Below are positions 12,608 to 24,994 of a stretch of 64,000 bases of DNA, piece by piece (position 1 is the first letter of the stretch; each line of letters begins with the position of its first letter). Made by a program: the position numbers and the translations under genes. This DNA comes from Hirundichthys speculiger (lineage: Eukaryota; Chordata; Actinopteri; Beloniformes; Exocoetidae): assembly GCA_018398805.1 (NCBI GenBank), contig JAGFBZ010000172.1, positions 1,178,001 to 1,242,000 on the forward strand, given 5' to 3'. The notes beneath the pieces were generated by a model. The model did no database searches, was not told the origin of the DNA, and worked only from the letters and a program-made list of their open reading frames with translations.

Positions 12608-13616
12608 TTCGTGATTGTCCCTCTTGCGTTGTAGCATTGAATAACATAGCGCAGACCACACTTCAAAATTGGACATAAATTGGGCATTGCCCCCCACAAT
12701 GATGACGCAAGAGCAGAACCAAGAGGGCCCCAACCCGGTTGGTCCCACACAAGACACCACATCAACACAAGCACCCAGACTCCCGACAGCAACACCCATG
12801 AGCCGGCCCAGGAACCACCCACCCCCCTCTGCCACCCCCCAAGACCCCCTCAACCCCACCCCACAGCGGAAGCCCCCCTGCTGGGGCAGGTTGGGGGCGC
12901 CCACCCAACCCGCCCTCAGTCTGGATGTTGTCCCTGTGTGCTACATGAGGTGATGAACCCGCAGACCAAACATCTAAAAAAAAAAAAAAAACAGCTTAGC
13001 TAATTCCAAAAGAATCTTAAGTAATTTTACTCCTAACTGTAAGAGCTCAAGCTTGAGAAATTGCTCGCATCTTGCATCTTGCATCCTGCATACTGCGTAA
13101 GACATTTTGTTATGCTCTAGTAGTGTAATATGTGGTTTTTCTAAAGCTGTTTTTTCTTATGAAAGAGACATTGTTTTATCAGTTCATCATGTCTCATGAG
13201 GACTGATTTTGTGAAGGGCCGGGTACTGAAACGCTGATCAAATCAATAAATTGAAATGGTTAAGGTGTGAGGTTTTTTTTTAAATAATCTTTTTCCAGTG
13301 ATAATTTGGAAATAGTGATCACTGGAAACAAAGGTTTGCTACTCTACTTTTTAACATTTAGTAGTAAACCAAGATCTCAGTCTTGATGAGACTGTGAAAA
13401 ATGTTTCCATTAAATGTAATTTACATTTTTCGGTTTTCTATTTCAGATGAAAATCTATGGAAGCCTCCACCTGAGATTCATCATGCACTTTGCTTAGTAC
13501 TTGTGTTCAGTGAGTGATCACAAAGAAAAAGTTTTTTTTTTTTTTTTTGCGAAAAAAAAAAGAAACGAAGATCATAATGTAATTGATCCCATGAGACTAT
13601 TAGGTTATCGTCACAG

Positions 13617-13668
13617 ATGAATGTCTTCAACATTTATAATTTTAATTATGAATGTTGAAGACATTCAT
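13617..13668. repeat. Near-perfect 52-bp palindrome (24-bp arms, 4-base loop)
   Basis: The arm ATGAATGTCTTCAACATT at 13617-13634 is the exact reverse complement of 13651-13668. The next six bases inward pair with one mismatch (a G-U pair in RNA), leaving the loop TTTA. As RNA it would fold as one tight hairpin. There is no coding context. Confidence 0.9.
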
Positions 13669-13872
13669 AATTTAATCGATAATCTGAGGTATTAAACATG
13701 AACACTAAAGTCAATAAAAATGTTCTGAAATTAATTACAAAAAGTTTACAACTCACAAATTTTTATTAAAGACACAAAAAAGACATAAAGATTGAAGATA
13801 TGAAAGAAAAGGTTGTCATTTTTCCTCATAACAGAAAGCAAAAAATAAAATCAAATATTGCATGCGATCGTT

Positions 13873-14087
13873 TGTTTTCTACAACAGTTCAACAATGCTC
13901 AAAAATGAATGAGCCTGCAGAGGTTCTTGTGGTTAAGAGTTTAAGGTTTTCAGCATTTCAGTGTGTGTGCGTGCGTGAACACTAACAGCTCACATGCACG
14001 GGGTTCCTACATCCTCCATTATTGTGGAACTTCACCCCCAGTTTGAAACTACGTCATCGGGCCCAGTGGAGCAGCTTAGTGGGACTC
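13873..14087 (-). repeat. Inverted duplicate, copy 2
   Basis: The reverse complement of this stretch matches copy 1: the 91-bp core at 13997-14087, a 20-bp block at 13923-13942 and a 12-bp block at 13873-13884, all in the same order. Spacing between blocks is shorter than in copy 1, so small indels separate the two copies. Confidence 0.75.
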
Positions 14088-15479
14088 ATGCAAATATGCC
14101 AAACCTGCAATTATTAGAATGTTAAACTCCTTCATTTAATCCTCAAATAGACAAACTGATCTCCGACAAGCTGAGAATACTGATTTTAAAAGTGGAGCTT
14201 ATTCAAACCGATTCCCCGAAACTTTATTAATCAGCTGAAGAAAACAAAGATTTTAAAGATTAATATGACAGAAAGGGTTCAAGATCAAATGCCACAGCTT
14301 GTCCCAGTGCCAACACTTGACGTTTTTATGGTAAAGCTACAAAAACAGTATCATCCTGCTGGTACAGCAGTTGAAGCAAGATCATCATTCACATGTTTCA
14401 ACAGTCACACAGGTTTGGTTCAATAATCATTCACCATCAGTACAGCCAGAATAAAGCACATGACCACAACATGGTAGCTACTGATAGAACAATACTTTTC
14501 GAGCCAGACAGTGACAGTGTGTGAAAGGTGAGAGCGAGAAAGGAAATAAGATGTAAGTCAAGATTTCAGTTTTATTTTTGAGTGCACATCCTCACACTGC
14601 GCCACACATCTAACGTTCATGTTCTGCAGCATTGTTAAAAAAGATCAAGAGTGAGCGTGAAGAAATCATTTCAGGCTTCTACAATATCGAATTACGCTAA
14701 TGCTCGCAGGCCAAGGCACTTTCCAGTAAAGCAATAAAACAGGGCAGCACATACTTTATCTGTTGAGTTTCATTGGCTTACAAAAGTCTCAACAAAAACT
14801 CAGGAGAATCACAGAGACACGAGATGCCTGCTTATTTCTACTAAGACCCTCAGCGTGCTCATATTTGACTATATTCTGCTTTTCTGTATTAATCATCACG
14901 GTTTAAGTACAAACCACATATCACCTCAATCATGTGTTTCTCAATACCGTCCGGAAAAACAATAATTCCCCTGGGTTACAGAGGAAGTCGGATCATTCCA
15001 ACCGGCACCGAACATTCCTGTGTGCTAATAGCACTGTGTCTGAACATGCAGCGTTCACATGCAGTGAGAAATGAAAACCATTGCGGGAGATCCTAGTGTA
15101 CCCCACAACCTCATGCTGACTCATGCTTAAAGAATGTAGCAGCCATGACGCACTGATGTTAGTGCTCAATGTCCTAGCTGAGGTTTGCCTTCGCTTTTCA
15201 CTACAGTGTGACGTGAGGAATCGTCATCAAATCAGCCTGTAAGGTTCATGGATTCATCTCACTCATATATGTGTGAAAGAAATGTATATACATATATCTA
15301 TATATAGTTTAGACCTTTTACTTTTGTTGTTTATAAGGCTTGTAATACGTTTCCGATCAGTGTTTCACAAGCCTGCCTTACTTCTAGTACCGCTGATATG
15401 GACTCCAACAAGGCTGAATATTCTGAACTGCCATTTCACAGATAGATGACAGTCAGCGCATGCTTCCCCAACCTGAAGG

Positions 15480-15790
15480 TGCAGGGACTCTACCCTTTCT
15501 CATAGCAGGGAAAACCCCAGTGCACCGGCTCCAGGCCGGGGGCTGACGTCTCTCACGCTGGGCAACTCAGGAGTGGAACAGGGTCCAGCCCCTCGTGAGA
15601 TTAGTTCCAGAACCTACACCGTGTGTTGAGGTGAGCCTGACTAGATCTGGTCAGCGCCTCTCCATCTCATGCTCAAGCTCAGGCTCCTTCCCCACCAAAG
15701 AGGTGACATTCCATGAGTCAGTTTTGGAAACCAGCAATGCCAAGAGCCACGTCTTCAGGACCTGAGCCATACGTTCCCTCCTGCTGGTCG
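15480..15790 (-). pseudogene. LINE endonuclease-domain remnant
   Basis: The minus strand reads WNVTSLVGKEPELEHEMER, then after a stop LTSTHGVGSGTNL and RGWTLFHS-stop-VAQRERR. This is the N-terminal part of an APE-type endonuclease from a non-LTR retrotransposon very common in teleosts. In-frame stops show it is dead. No reverse transcriptase part is attached. The exact clade is not assigned. Confidence 0.65.
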
Positions 15791-17389
15791 GGGAGGTGGG
15801 GGCAATAAAGACGCTATTGTGAGAATTAACGGAAATTCTTAAAGAGTTTAATGATGAAGTTTGCAGTAAAATGAATGATTGTTTGAGATCCATCCACTTT
15901 ACTTTTTTCTTTTTTGTGAAACAATTTGATCCCCAAATACAAGTGTCCTGAGGCAGGGAGAGTTGGGACTGTATGTCTACAAGATAAGAAAGAGAAAGAT
16001 TTATGATAGTCAAAAGATATTGAAAAGACAATGAAATGGTCTGATAAACAAAAGATCCACAGGGCCTAGAATCTGCCATCAAAACAATGCCAAGTGAAAT
16101 AATATAAACAACATTATGAAATTTTTTAACTTCCAAATCTCTCTCTCCATCTTTTTGTTTGTATTAACTTGTAGTGTATTACCCGTGTATACCCGTGTAT
16201 TAACTTGTAATACTACATTATTCAATTTAGTATTCATTTTCAGTTGGCAGCATTGGTAGAGTATATGAAGACATTATCCATATGATCTAACTGAAAAATA
16301 TGTGTAAAATCTGAATGTATGAAAACTATGTGCAGGATTTTATTTTTTGAATAAATGACATTTTAAAGTGTTGCTCCAAACAAAGCTGGCTGAAGGATAA
16401 ATATTGTTGTTTGATAAAGGCTATGTCACGTTCTGTCAACATTTTTTCATTATGGATGAATGGATGGAAAATATCCCTAATTCCTCTCTAACCAGCCCGG
16501 CTCCAGAATCATCTCCTGTTATGTTGACAGTTAAGATAATTACAGATAAATACTGATTATATACTGTGATTAAAAAAAAAAAAAACCCAATGTATTTTGA
16601 CTGGGGACTACATCGTTTTTTTTTTACTAATCTCATTTAACATATGAAAAAATACTGTAAGAAGGAGGAAATTAAAATTGTCCATGAAAGACATCATGTT
16701 TAATTCACGATCATTGTAGCTTGGCAAACATTTTTGCATCGGTTTGTGATAAATCAAAGAGAAGGAAAATGAGCTATTGTGCGGTGAGGTTGAAAAAAGA
16801 CAGTCGAACATCCTTTCCCAGCTACAGCCTGCAGGCTCAGCACCCCCACTCCCTGTGCACCGATATAAAGCTTTTAGACAAAAATATCTCTCCTCTTTTG
16901 GTTAACACCCCTCACGTACGCCTCCTCCCTTTCCGCCACAGCATTAAAAGATATGACATCACAAAGCCTGTCACGTGATTCGCCCCCACAAAGCTTTGCA
17001 GTAATGGATGGGGCCTACCTGTGACGCACAAACCTCCTGTGTGTAACCCCTCACAACCCAGTGAAATGAACTAAAACAAAAAGACCAAATTATTGGAACA
17101 CATTTACTTGGACATTTTAACTGAATAAAAGGATGGTTGATTCAGGGTTGTCAAATCTGTATTTTCATGTGTATAATGCAAACGTCTGTCGATAGATGGG
17201 TGCTACTGGTTTAAAAACAGTTGAAATACAACCACAGATACTGTGGAAAATGAAAGTTAGCCAAGGAACAAACAAACAAACAAAGAAGATTTAGTCATTC
17301 TTACGTTTTGATTTTACTTCTGTTGGAACCAAAGTTATGTCACGCTTTATCTAATAAGATATGACTATCATGACAGAGGCGAGAAAGAG

Positions 17390-17510
17390 ACTCGAGAGGC
17401 CAAGCAAGGGTAAATCCAGGACAGTGTCGTAAAAGGGACTTCATCTCCGCACCTATAGGGGGACCCACTGAGCTACGAATGACAAAAGTTCCTTTGTGCT
17501 GCTTTGAGTG
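17390..17510 (+). repeat. Dispersed repeat, copy A
   Basis: It contains CTATAGGGGGACCC, then AAAGTTCCTTTGTGCTGCTT. The latter block recurs exactly at 24509-24535 in the same orientation, preceded by similar sequence. It is probably a non-autonomous element; the family is unknown. Confidence 0.5.
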
Positions 17511-19049
17511 TTATCTTTTTCTTTCATTTCCATAGCGTTCCACCAAATTCTTTTGGTTTTTCAGACTGTAAAAATGGATAGTACTTTGATTTCACATTAA
17601 AAGTGGAAAATGAAACAGGAAAGTCGGACGAGGAAAATGAAAACTGTTGAGTGAAAATATACGCATAGCAAATATCCATTCAGACTGCATCACTGTTGGG
17701 TGTGAGAGCGGATCAAAACAATAACTGCTCACTGACCAGAGGAAATGTTGAAATGAAACCACTTGCATACTCAACTTCCCCAAACGCTGATGTCCAGAAG
17801 TGCAGCAAGTGTCTTGGCTGACGACTGAAAAGAGAAGTAAGTAGTCTTTACCGAGTTAACATCAACTTTGACCACATGTGACACTGACCACTTCTCCTCA
17901 AGCACATTTTTATTCTGTAAAGATGAAGATGATTTTGAAGCTTGAACCAGAAAAACCGGTACATCAATTACATCCCGCAACACTGGAAATATCATTGCAT
18001 TAAAATATAAAATGAAGACAATTACAAACACCAAATCAATCCCTCTTTTGAGCACAAGTCCCTTGTGTTTATTTGACATTTAAATGTACACACGGTGCTA
18101 AGATTTCAGTTTTATTTGTTTGAAAATGGTATGTGCCGGTGAATACTCACCATGACATCAGTCCTCAGGGCACCACCTCACTGTTAGTTTATTCTTCCTC
18201 TCCATGGCAATAGACTTGTGGCCAAAGATCGTCTATGAATGACATGACTCACTCTGCTGTCAATTAAAGTTCATGCTTGACCTTGGACAAGACTATTTCT
18301 GGAAGAAACAGACCATAACAAACTAACCACAACTTAAATTTAAATCATGTACTGTTAGCTGGAGTGGAAAAAAAAGATGCTCTATTTTTATTTTTTAAAT
18401 CCATAAGGGCTGCCTCTTGGTTAGCGATGAAAGGGTTAATAAAGATTTGTATAAAAATTTCTAAAAAAGGGCAAACCCAAGGACTTTGAAACCATGGACA
18501 TTTTTGAACATGAAATAATGCACTTTGTTGTAAAGCTTACACACTCAGAGCCCATCCTTCACTGGTGATCACACTCATTTCTCTCTTATATACATTTTAT
18601 GAAATCCATTTGCCAGAAAAGCTTTCCTTTTTTTTTTTTTAATCTTACACCTTTTCACAGTATTATCTTTGGTTTTCCTGGCAGTTTAGCCAATGTAAGG
18701 AGCTACAAGTAGAAAAACTCTCAGGGAAGAAGAGGAGGAACTACAGAGAAACTGAATTCCCATGTTAACGTCAGTGTAACCTAATGTAACAAGAAATTAC
18801 AAAATCATATTAGCCTTAAGCTTCAGCTTGAAACCCTGGTGGCTTTGACTGTCTTATTAGATTTTATAGTTACTATTAAAGATATATAGTTTCAGGTGAA
18901 GAATAAAGCACACTTTCTTTTAATACTAAGATTTTACATATGAAAAGATCAAAAATCATCCGGTCCTTACCAGGTCTTAAAATAGGTAACTGGAACAACA
19001 CATGAAATACTACACACTGCCATCATTTAAAAAAAAAAAACTCAACCAG

Positions 19050-19600
19050 AGAAGCAACATGTTAAAAAACTAGGTACACCACATGATTCAATAGCTTGTA
19101 AAACCACCTTTAGCAGCAATACTGTACTAGTTTTTTGTCTGATCTTATCAGTCTCTTTCATCGTTGTGGAGGATTTTTTCTGTCCACTCTCCTTTACAAC
19201 GTTGCCTCAGTTTCTGCAGGTTATTTTTTCTTTTTTTTTTCTACCTTGCCATTGTTTCTTTAGTGAAATTATAATTTTACTTATAGTTAATAATATTCAC
19301 TCAGGGGTCAGCTCTGTTATGGTTTCTCACCGCAGCATTTTTTAAAATCAGGCTGAGGTCTAGATCCTCACTGGTTCATGGCAAACACCTTGAGTCTTTT
19401 CTTTTCTGGGCATGCTGTTATAGATCTGCAGGTGTGTTTGGCATCACTGTGATAATGGCTGTCAGAAAGATGGATACTTTGGCAGACAGAGGGAGTCATA
19501 GACAACTCAAGGACTGCAAGGTGCCCGGCTCCTGAAGCTGCAACAGAACCTCCAACAGAAGTGCTCACACCTGCCTATAAGCAATTAATCAACTACATTT
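19050..19600. repeat. Probable decayed DNA transposon
   Basis: The stretch starts with ACTAGGTACACC and ATAGCTTGTAAAACCACC, and continues with ATCGTTGTGGAGGA. I recognise it as a pattern found many times over in fish genomes, in transposon remnants. No open reading frame survives, and I did not find clear terminal repeats. Confidence 0.4.
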
Positions 19601-19719
19601 GATCAACTTGACTTCTACTTACCCTCTTAATTCCCACTGAATTTTAATGGTGATCATATACTGCTTCTTCACTTACTCAAATAAATAAATAATGACAAAA
19701 CCCCTGCCTTTCCTCCAAA

Positions 19720-19808
19720 GAGAGCTCGGACAGGTTCCAGCAGACCCCCATGACCCTAAATAGGAAGAAGCAGAGATGGATGGATGGATGGATGGATGGA
19801 TGGATGGA
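19720..19808 (+). repeat. Retroelement tail with TGGA repeats
   Basis: GAGAGCTCGGACAGGTTCCAG, then ATGACCCTAAATAGG and eight TGGA units (19776-19808). Same family as 6482-6602 and 48255-48400. Confidence 0.6.
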
Positions 19809-20399
19809 ATTGATCACAAGGTGTAATCTGTCATGTGTTGTTGTTCTGGCCTTGTATTTACTGAATTCTAGAACCTGTTGTTTAATATTCTGCTATGTAC
19901 AGGCTCATAAGTAAAAGAGAGTCGTGTCACATGACTGTAATTCTAGTTTGGGAATAATTAAACTTCCTAACTGCTAAACAAAACCGTAAAATAACTGCAC
20001 AATAAAAAATCTAATTTCACTCAGCAAATGAATGATTAAATGAAATGGTTTTGGAGATTTTTTTTTTTTAAGGTAAAAACACTAAAGGAAACATTATTTA
20101 TTAGTGATAATGGACACTTTTATCACTTTCAGACACTCACACTATTTCCTGTGATTTTTCTTAACGTAAAACAAATAAATAAAACTATGTAAGATGGAAA
20201 CAATATTCTTTTTGCATCGTCAATATCGTTTCTGATCATTACCAAACAACTAAAGAAGCAATGTCGCAGTAAAAAAATGATTTTAATAAAGAGTACAAGG
20301 GTGGCCATCATCTTCTGATTTGAGCTGTTTCTCCATTAAAGTTCAGAGTGAGACCTCTTTTCTATTTCTTTCTCTCGGATTGTCTCATTATTCAAATAA

Positions 20400-21457
<1,058 letters not shown>

Positions 21458-22451
21458 CCGGAGGGACTGAGGTCCAGTTGGGCTACTGACCAGCATATAA
21501 GCTTCACGGACTCTGTTAATGTTGGTTTTTCTACATGTAGCCCACATTGGCCCACGTAGGCACGAACGTCAGGCCAAACTGTTACTGGTCGCCTTTTAGG
21601 ACTGGTGAAATGTAATCTGACGAGGTGGAACCAGATTCAACATAACAGATGCTGGGGGCTCCTGTAGGGTTAGTAGTAAATTTACAAAGTGCTCACATCC
21701 AGCAGGGATAAATTAGTACCATATATTGGATTTTTAAAATGGACTTGGGTCTAAATGAAATGCAGCTGCCTTGGATCTTTTTCTATCACATGTGTATATT
21801 TACTGATGGGAGACAGAGGTACTTTTCCAGCCCCAACACTGATGGCATAACTGGATACAGAAGGAAACCTGGACCAAACATACAATATTTCTACAGAAAT
21901 ATGCACATTTATGTCACGTGCATCCTTAAAACATGATGAGTTGGAAAGTAGGGGAAAAAATGCATATATATCCATATTTGATATGTACAAGATAAACCAC
22001 ACGTGTAACTTATTTACTATGTATTTCTGTAGGGATCAGTTGGCATGTTGTTGACTCGAATGCTGCACAGCTTTGTGTTACAGGGCGCAGTGTAATCAGT
22101 GTTTATGATGTATTTATCTGCTTTTTTTTTTTTTTTAACTCCACCATGTCCCTTTTTCAGTGTTCTTGTTTTTAAATGTGAGACTCGTAAGCTTTTTTTT
22201 TTTTTTGTTACACTTACTGTTGCTATCACATCTAGCCGACAGTTTTTTTGGCTTTAAGCCACTGTGTTCTGAATTAAATGCTGCTTGGCAATAAACACAG
22301 TTTCCTCTATTTCTGATCAATGTTTTATTTACGTGCTTGTTGATGATGTCATGAACAATGTGATGTATGCAGGTGGTTCAAGCCCACAGCCATGAATTTC
22401 TGAATGTTCTATATGTATTAATTTAAATTTAAAATCAAGTTTCATAATAAA
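21458..22451 (+). other. jund: jund 3'UTR (inferred)
   Basis: Noncoding, with T-rich runs. It ends at one of two AATAAA signals, 22290-22295 or 22446-22451. No splice sites are needed. Open frames inside it are short and lack motifs. Confidence 0.55.
22290..22295 (+). promoter_or_regulatory. jund: Probable jund poly(A) signal
   Basis: AATAAA followed by a T-rich stretch (TTTCCTCTATTTCT), about 830 bases after the stop codon. An alternative AATAAA is at 22446. Confidence 0.5.
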
Positions 22452-22672
22452 AGCATATTGTAAATAATATGTTTTACCTTTAAAATAACTGAGGTCACAA
22501 CAACATTTTTGTCTGAACAATCAAACAAAAAACAGGATTTTGATAGTTCTTTCTAGACCCCCTCATGTAAATCATGTTTTTTATGAAGGCAGCTAATGTA
22601 GATTTTTCCTTCAGCAGATCCTAAATTAGTGAAGTCCATGGGTGTAGCTCATCATCTTCAGCCTGGTGTCTT

Positions 22673-22686
22673 GCGTCCTCTGCTGG
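22673..22686 (-). promoter_or_regulatory. CTCF-like motif
   Basis: The minus strand reads CCAGCAGAGGACGC, 13 of 14 positions of the CTCF core CCASYAGRKGGCRS. It sits just after the jund 3' end, where an insulator between jund and rab3a would be plausible. Confidence 0.3.
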
Positions 22687-23342
22687 TCAAATGAGAAATT
22701 ACAAAAGCAGGCTACTGTTAATATAAAACAGCACTGTGTGATTTATTTGAATGCCGCTGATTAAAACAGAAGGTTAAGATTGAATTTAATTAAATGTTCT
22801 TTTAGTGAACTTAATTATATTTATTATAGAACACAAGCAGTATACTGAATATCATCTTGATATCTACTGTTGGCCACCTTTTAGTCTGGCCACAATTTGT
22901 GAATCTAAAAAAAAAAAAATGCAATTTTACAATAAATATATATATGTATATACATTTAATGCTTATTGCTTCTTGTGCCAAATGATGATCTGAATACAGT
23001 TAGTGCATCAGAATACGGAGCATCTAAGTTCACTGAAGAGGAGTCGAGGTGGAGGATAATTGTAAATTAGTGATGGAAAAATATCTTTTGCCTGCTTATA
23101 TCACAGCAGTTTTGCAGATGGTGGTGATGGTGGTTTTTGGGCCACAAGACAATATTCAGCTGGGATGTTGAAAGGTAGCTTTGGTCTCTCTGAGGCAAAA
23201 AGGATTATCAGAAGAAATTGCCACTTCATTTTTTTCTGCTTAATACCTGTCCTGATTATCAGCTTCCAATCTGATCATTTTCAGGTGACTACTCTTTTAA
23301 ATATTAAGAGCTGTATGAACTGATATTTTTTGCACTAACTGT

Positions 23343-23345
<3 letters not shown>

Positions 23346-23433
<88 letters not shown>
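23346..23433. repeat. (AT)n microsatellite, about 88 bp
   Basis: An uninterrupted TA array except for one phase break near 23391. Confidence 0.97.
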
Positions 23434-23436
<3 letters not shown>

Positions 23437-24339
23437 CACACATTGCTACAATCTTAAGGTTTCTCAGCAGCACAGGTACTGCAGGTTATTGTAATAGTGA
23501 CATTTGACAGTCTGACACCAACTTAAAGTACAGTTACATTTTTTTAATGAAAAAAAAGCCAAATTAAATGGAGGAAATGAACATTCATGTTGTTACTTTG
23601 AAGTATTTCCATGCTCTGTAGTTTCTGTTGCTTCGGTCCTGGTGTATGCATTTTTAGTGTTACTCGTCTTTTGATTTTTCTGGGAGAAACCTCTGTTCTT
23701 AATTAAGTTTATTTCTTACTTTTCTTTGAAACTGTTTTAACTTGTTTGTGATTGCAAATAAGCATCGACTAACTGAATGGTCTCAGTTTTTGAGAAACCA
23801 AAACTGCAAAACAGCGCTGCTGCCTTTGAGGTTTACTGTAGCAATTGTCTGAAGCTTTCACATACATTGAAATTAATTATGGCAAAAATAAATAAATTTA
23901 TATTTGGGGAAGTTAAAGGTCAAAAAGGGATTCAAGCATACCACTTCAGCCAAAGAATTTTAAAATCGTTGCTTCAAAAGCCGACCCAGTAGATTTTTGT
24001 AATACTATGTTGTATATTTTTAATGATGTAAATGCATGTTTCAGTCTTCAGGGAGGGTTGGTGTTTAAGAAGCTCTTTGCTGGTGAGATTTAGGTGACTT
24101 TTTCTTTTCTTTTAAAGCAGCACAAATAACTTTTGTTTACACTAAAATGTCCATTTCAATATGAATTAATATTTGCTTGCTTGCTTTAAGGAAACGTTGT
24201 CGAGCTGCAGTCGTTTCCTATCACTGCTTTCAGCAAAAACCAGCCAAAGTAACTTTGGGCTCCCATCCCGATGTGACAGCTGTTTTATGGTACTGCGTCA
24301 CACATAAACAGTGATAAAACTAGCTCACACAGCTAAAGT

Positions 24340-24540
24340 GGACACCATGGCAGAGGCAACTAAGAAACTCATGAAAGTCATGATGCAAGAGAAAATGAGT
24401 CTGACAGAACAAGAGATCAAGAGAGAGACAGTATTGTAAAAGTGACTTGATCTGACTTGTGTAGTGACGTGATCTCCATGCTTATAGAGGGAGCCTCTGG
24501 CCTTAAAACGACTAAAGTTCCTTTGTGCTGCTTTAAAACA
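24340..24540 (+). repeat. Dispersed repeat, copy B
   Basis: It shares TGTAAAAG-GACTT, a CTTATAGAGGGAGCC-like block and the exact AAAGTTCCTTTGTGCTGCTTT with 17390-17510. A longer 5' part (GACACCATGGCAGAGGC) is kept here. Confidence 0.5.
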
Positions 24541-24994
24541 GTTTTATGGTGTAAAGTGAAAAGAATGAAGGAACCAATAGCATGTATCCTTTCACTGTCT
24601 ACGTCTGTGTTTATCCTGTTCAGGGTGGCAGGGGGAGTTGGAGTCTGTCCCTGCAACGACAAAGACTTTGATGCTGGGGCCTTAAAACTTCTGTGTTTTG
24701 AGATTTATTGTAATTTTTTGATTCTCTTCTTAACACAAGACTCAAAAACAATATTCCACTTAAGTGGAATGACGTGTATAGTGTAGATAGGGTTCGTACA
24801 GTATAAAAAGTGTATAAAAAGGACATTCTATTCATGTTGTTTTGGCTCTAAAACGAAAGTTTACACTTCTTACCATCTAATTATAGACCAAGTGTTGTTT
24901 TAACTCTGGAACGTCTCTTTAAATCTACTTCATGGTCAGCATCCGTCTAGCTTTCTTAAATTCTCCAAATACAAAAGTCAACAGATTTTCAGCA

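Larger units (their letters stand above)
5203..20399. other. Intergenic region between lsm4 and jund; repeat-rich, no host gene seen
   Basis: About 15 kb between two head-to-head genes (lsm4 minus, jund plus). I found transposon debris and microsatellites, listed separately, but no exon with splice sites and family similarity. Stretches 6822-9767, 10017-11100, 14088-15480 and 17511-19040 show nothing I can name. This is where distal regulatory elements of jund would be expected, but I cannot identify them with confidence. Confidence 0.5.
22452..24994. other. Intergenic gap between the convergent jund and rab3a 3' ends
   Basis: AT-rich, with a long AT microsatellite, a CTCF-like motif and a dispersed repeat, all listed separately. 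No gene is recognised. Open frames at 24457-24786 and on the opposite strand lack any family motif. Confidence 0.5.

Noticed and set aside
12669..13003. Proline-rich overlapping frames
   Set aside because: Open in two frames and partly in antisense because of G+C-rich composition; no domain, and the stretch ends in poly(A) like a repeat.
24457..24786. 109-codon plus-strand frame
   Set aside because: Overlaps a dispersed repeat, has no motif, and the opposite strand is equally open.
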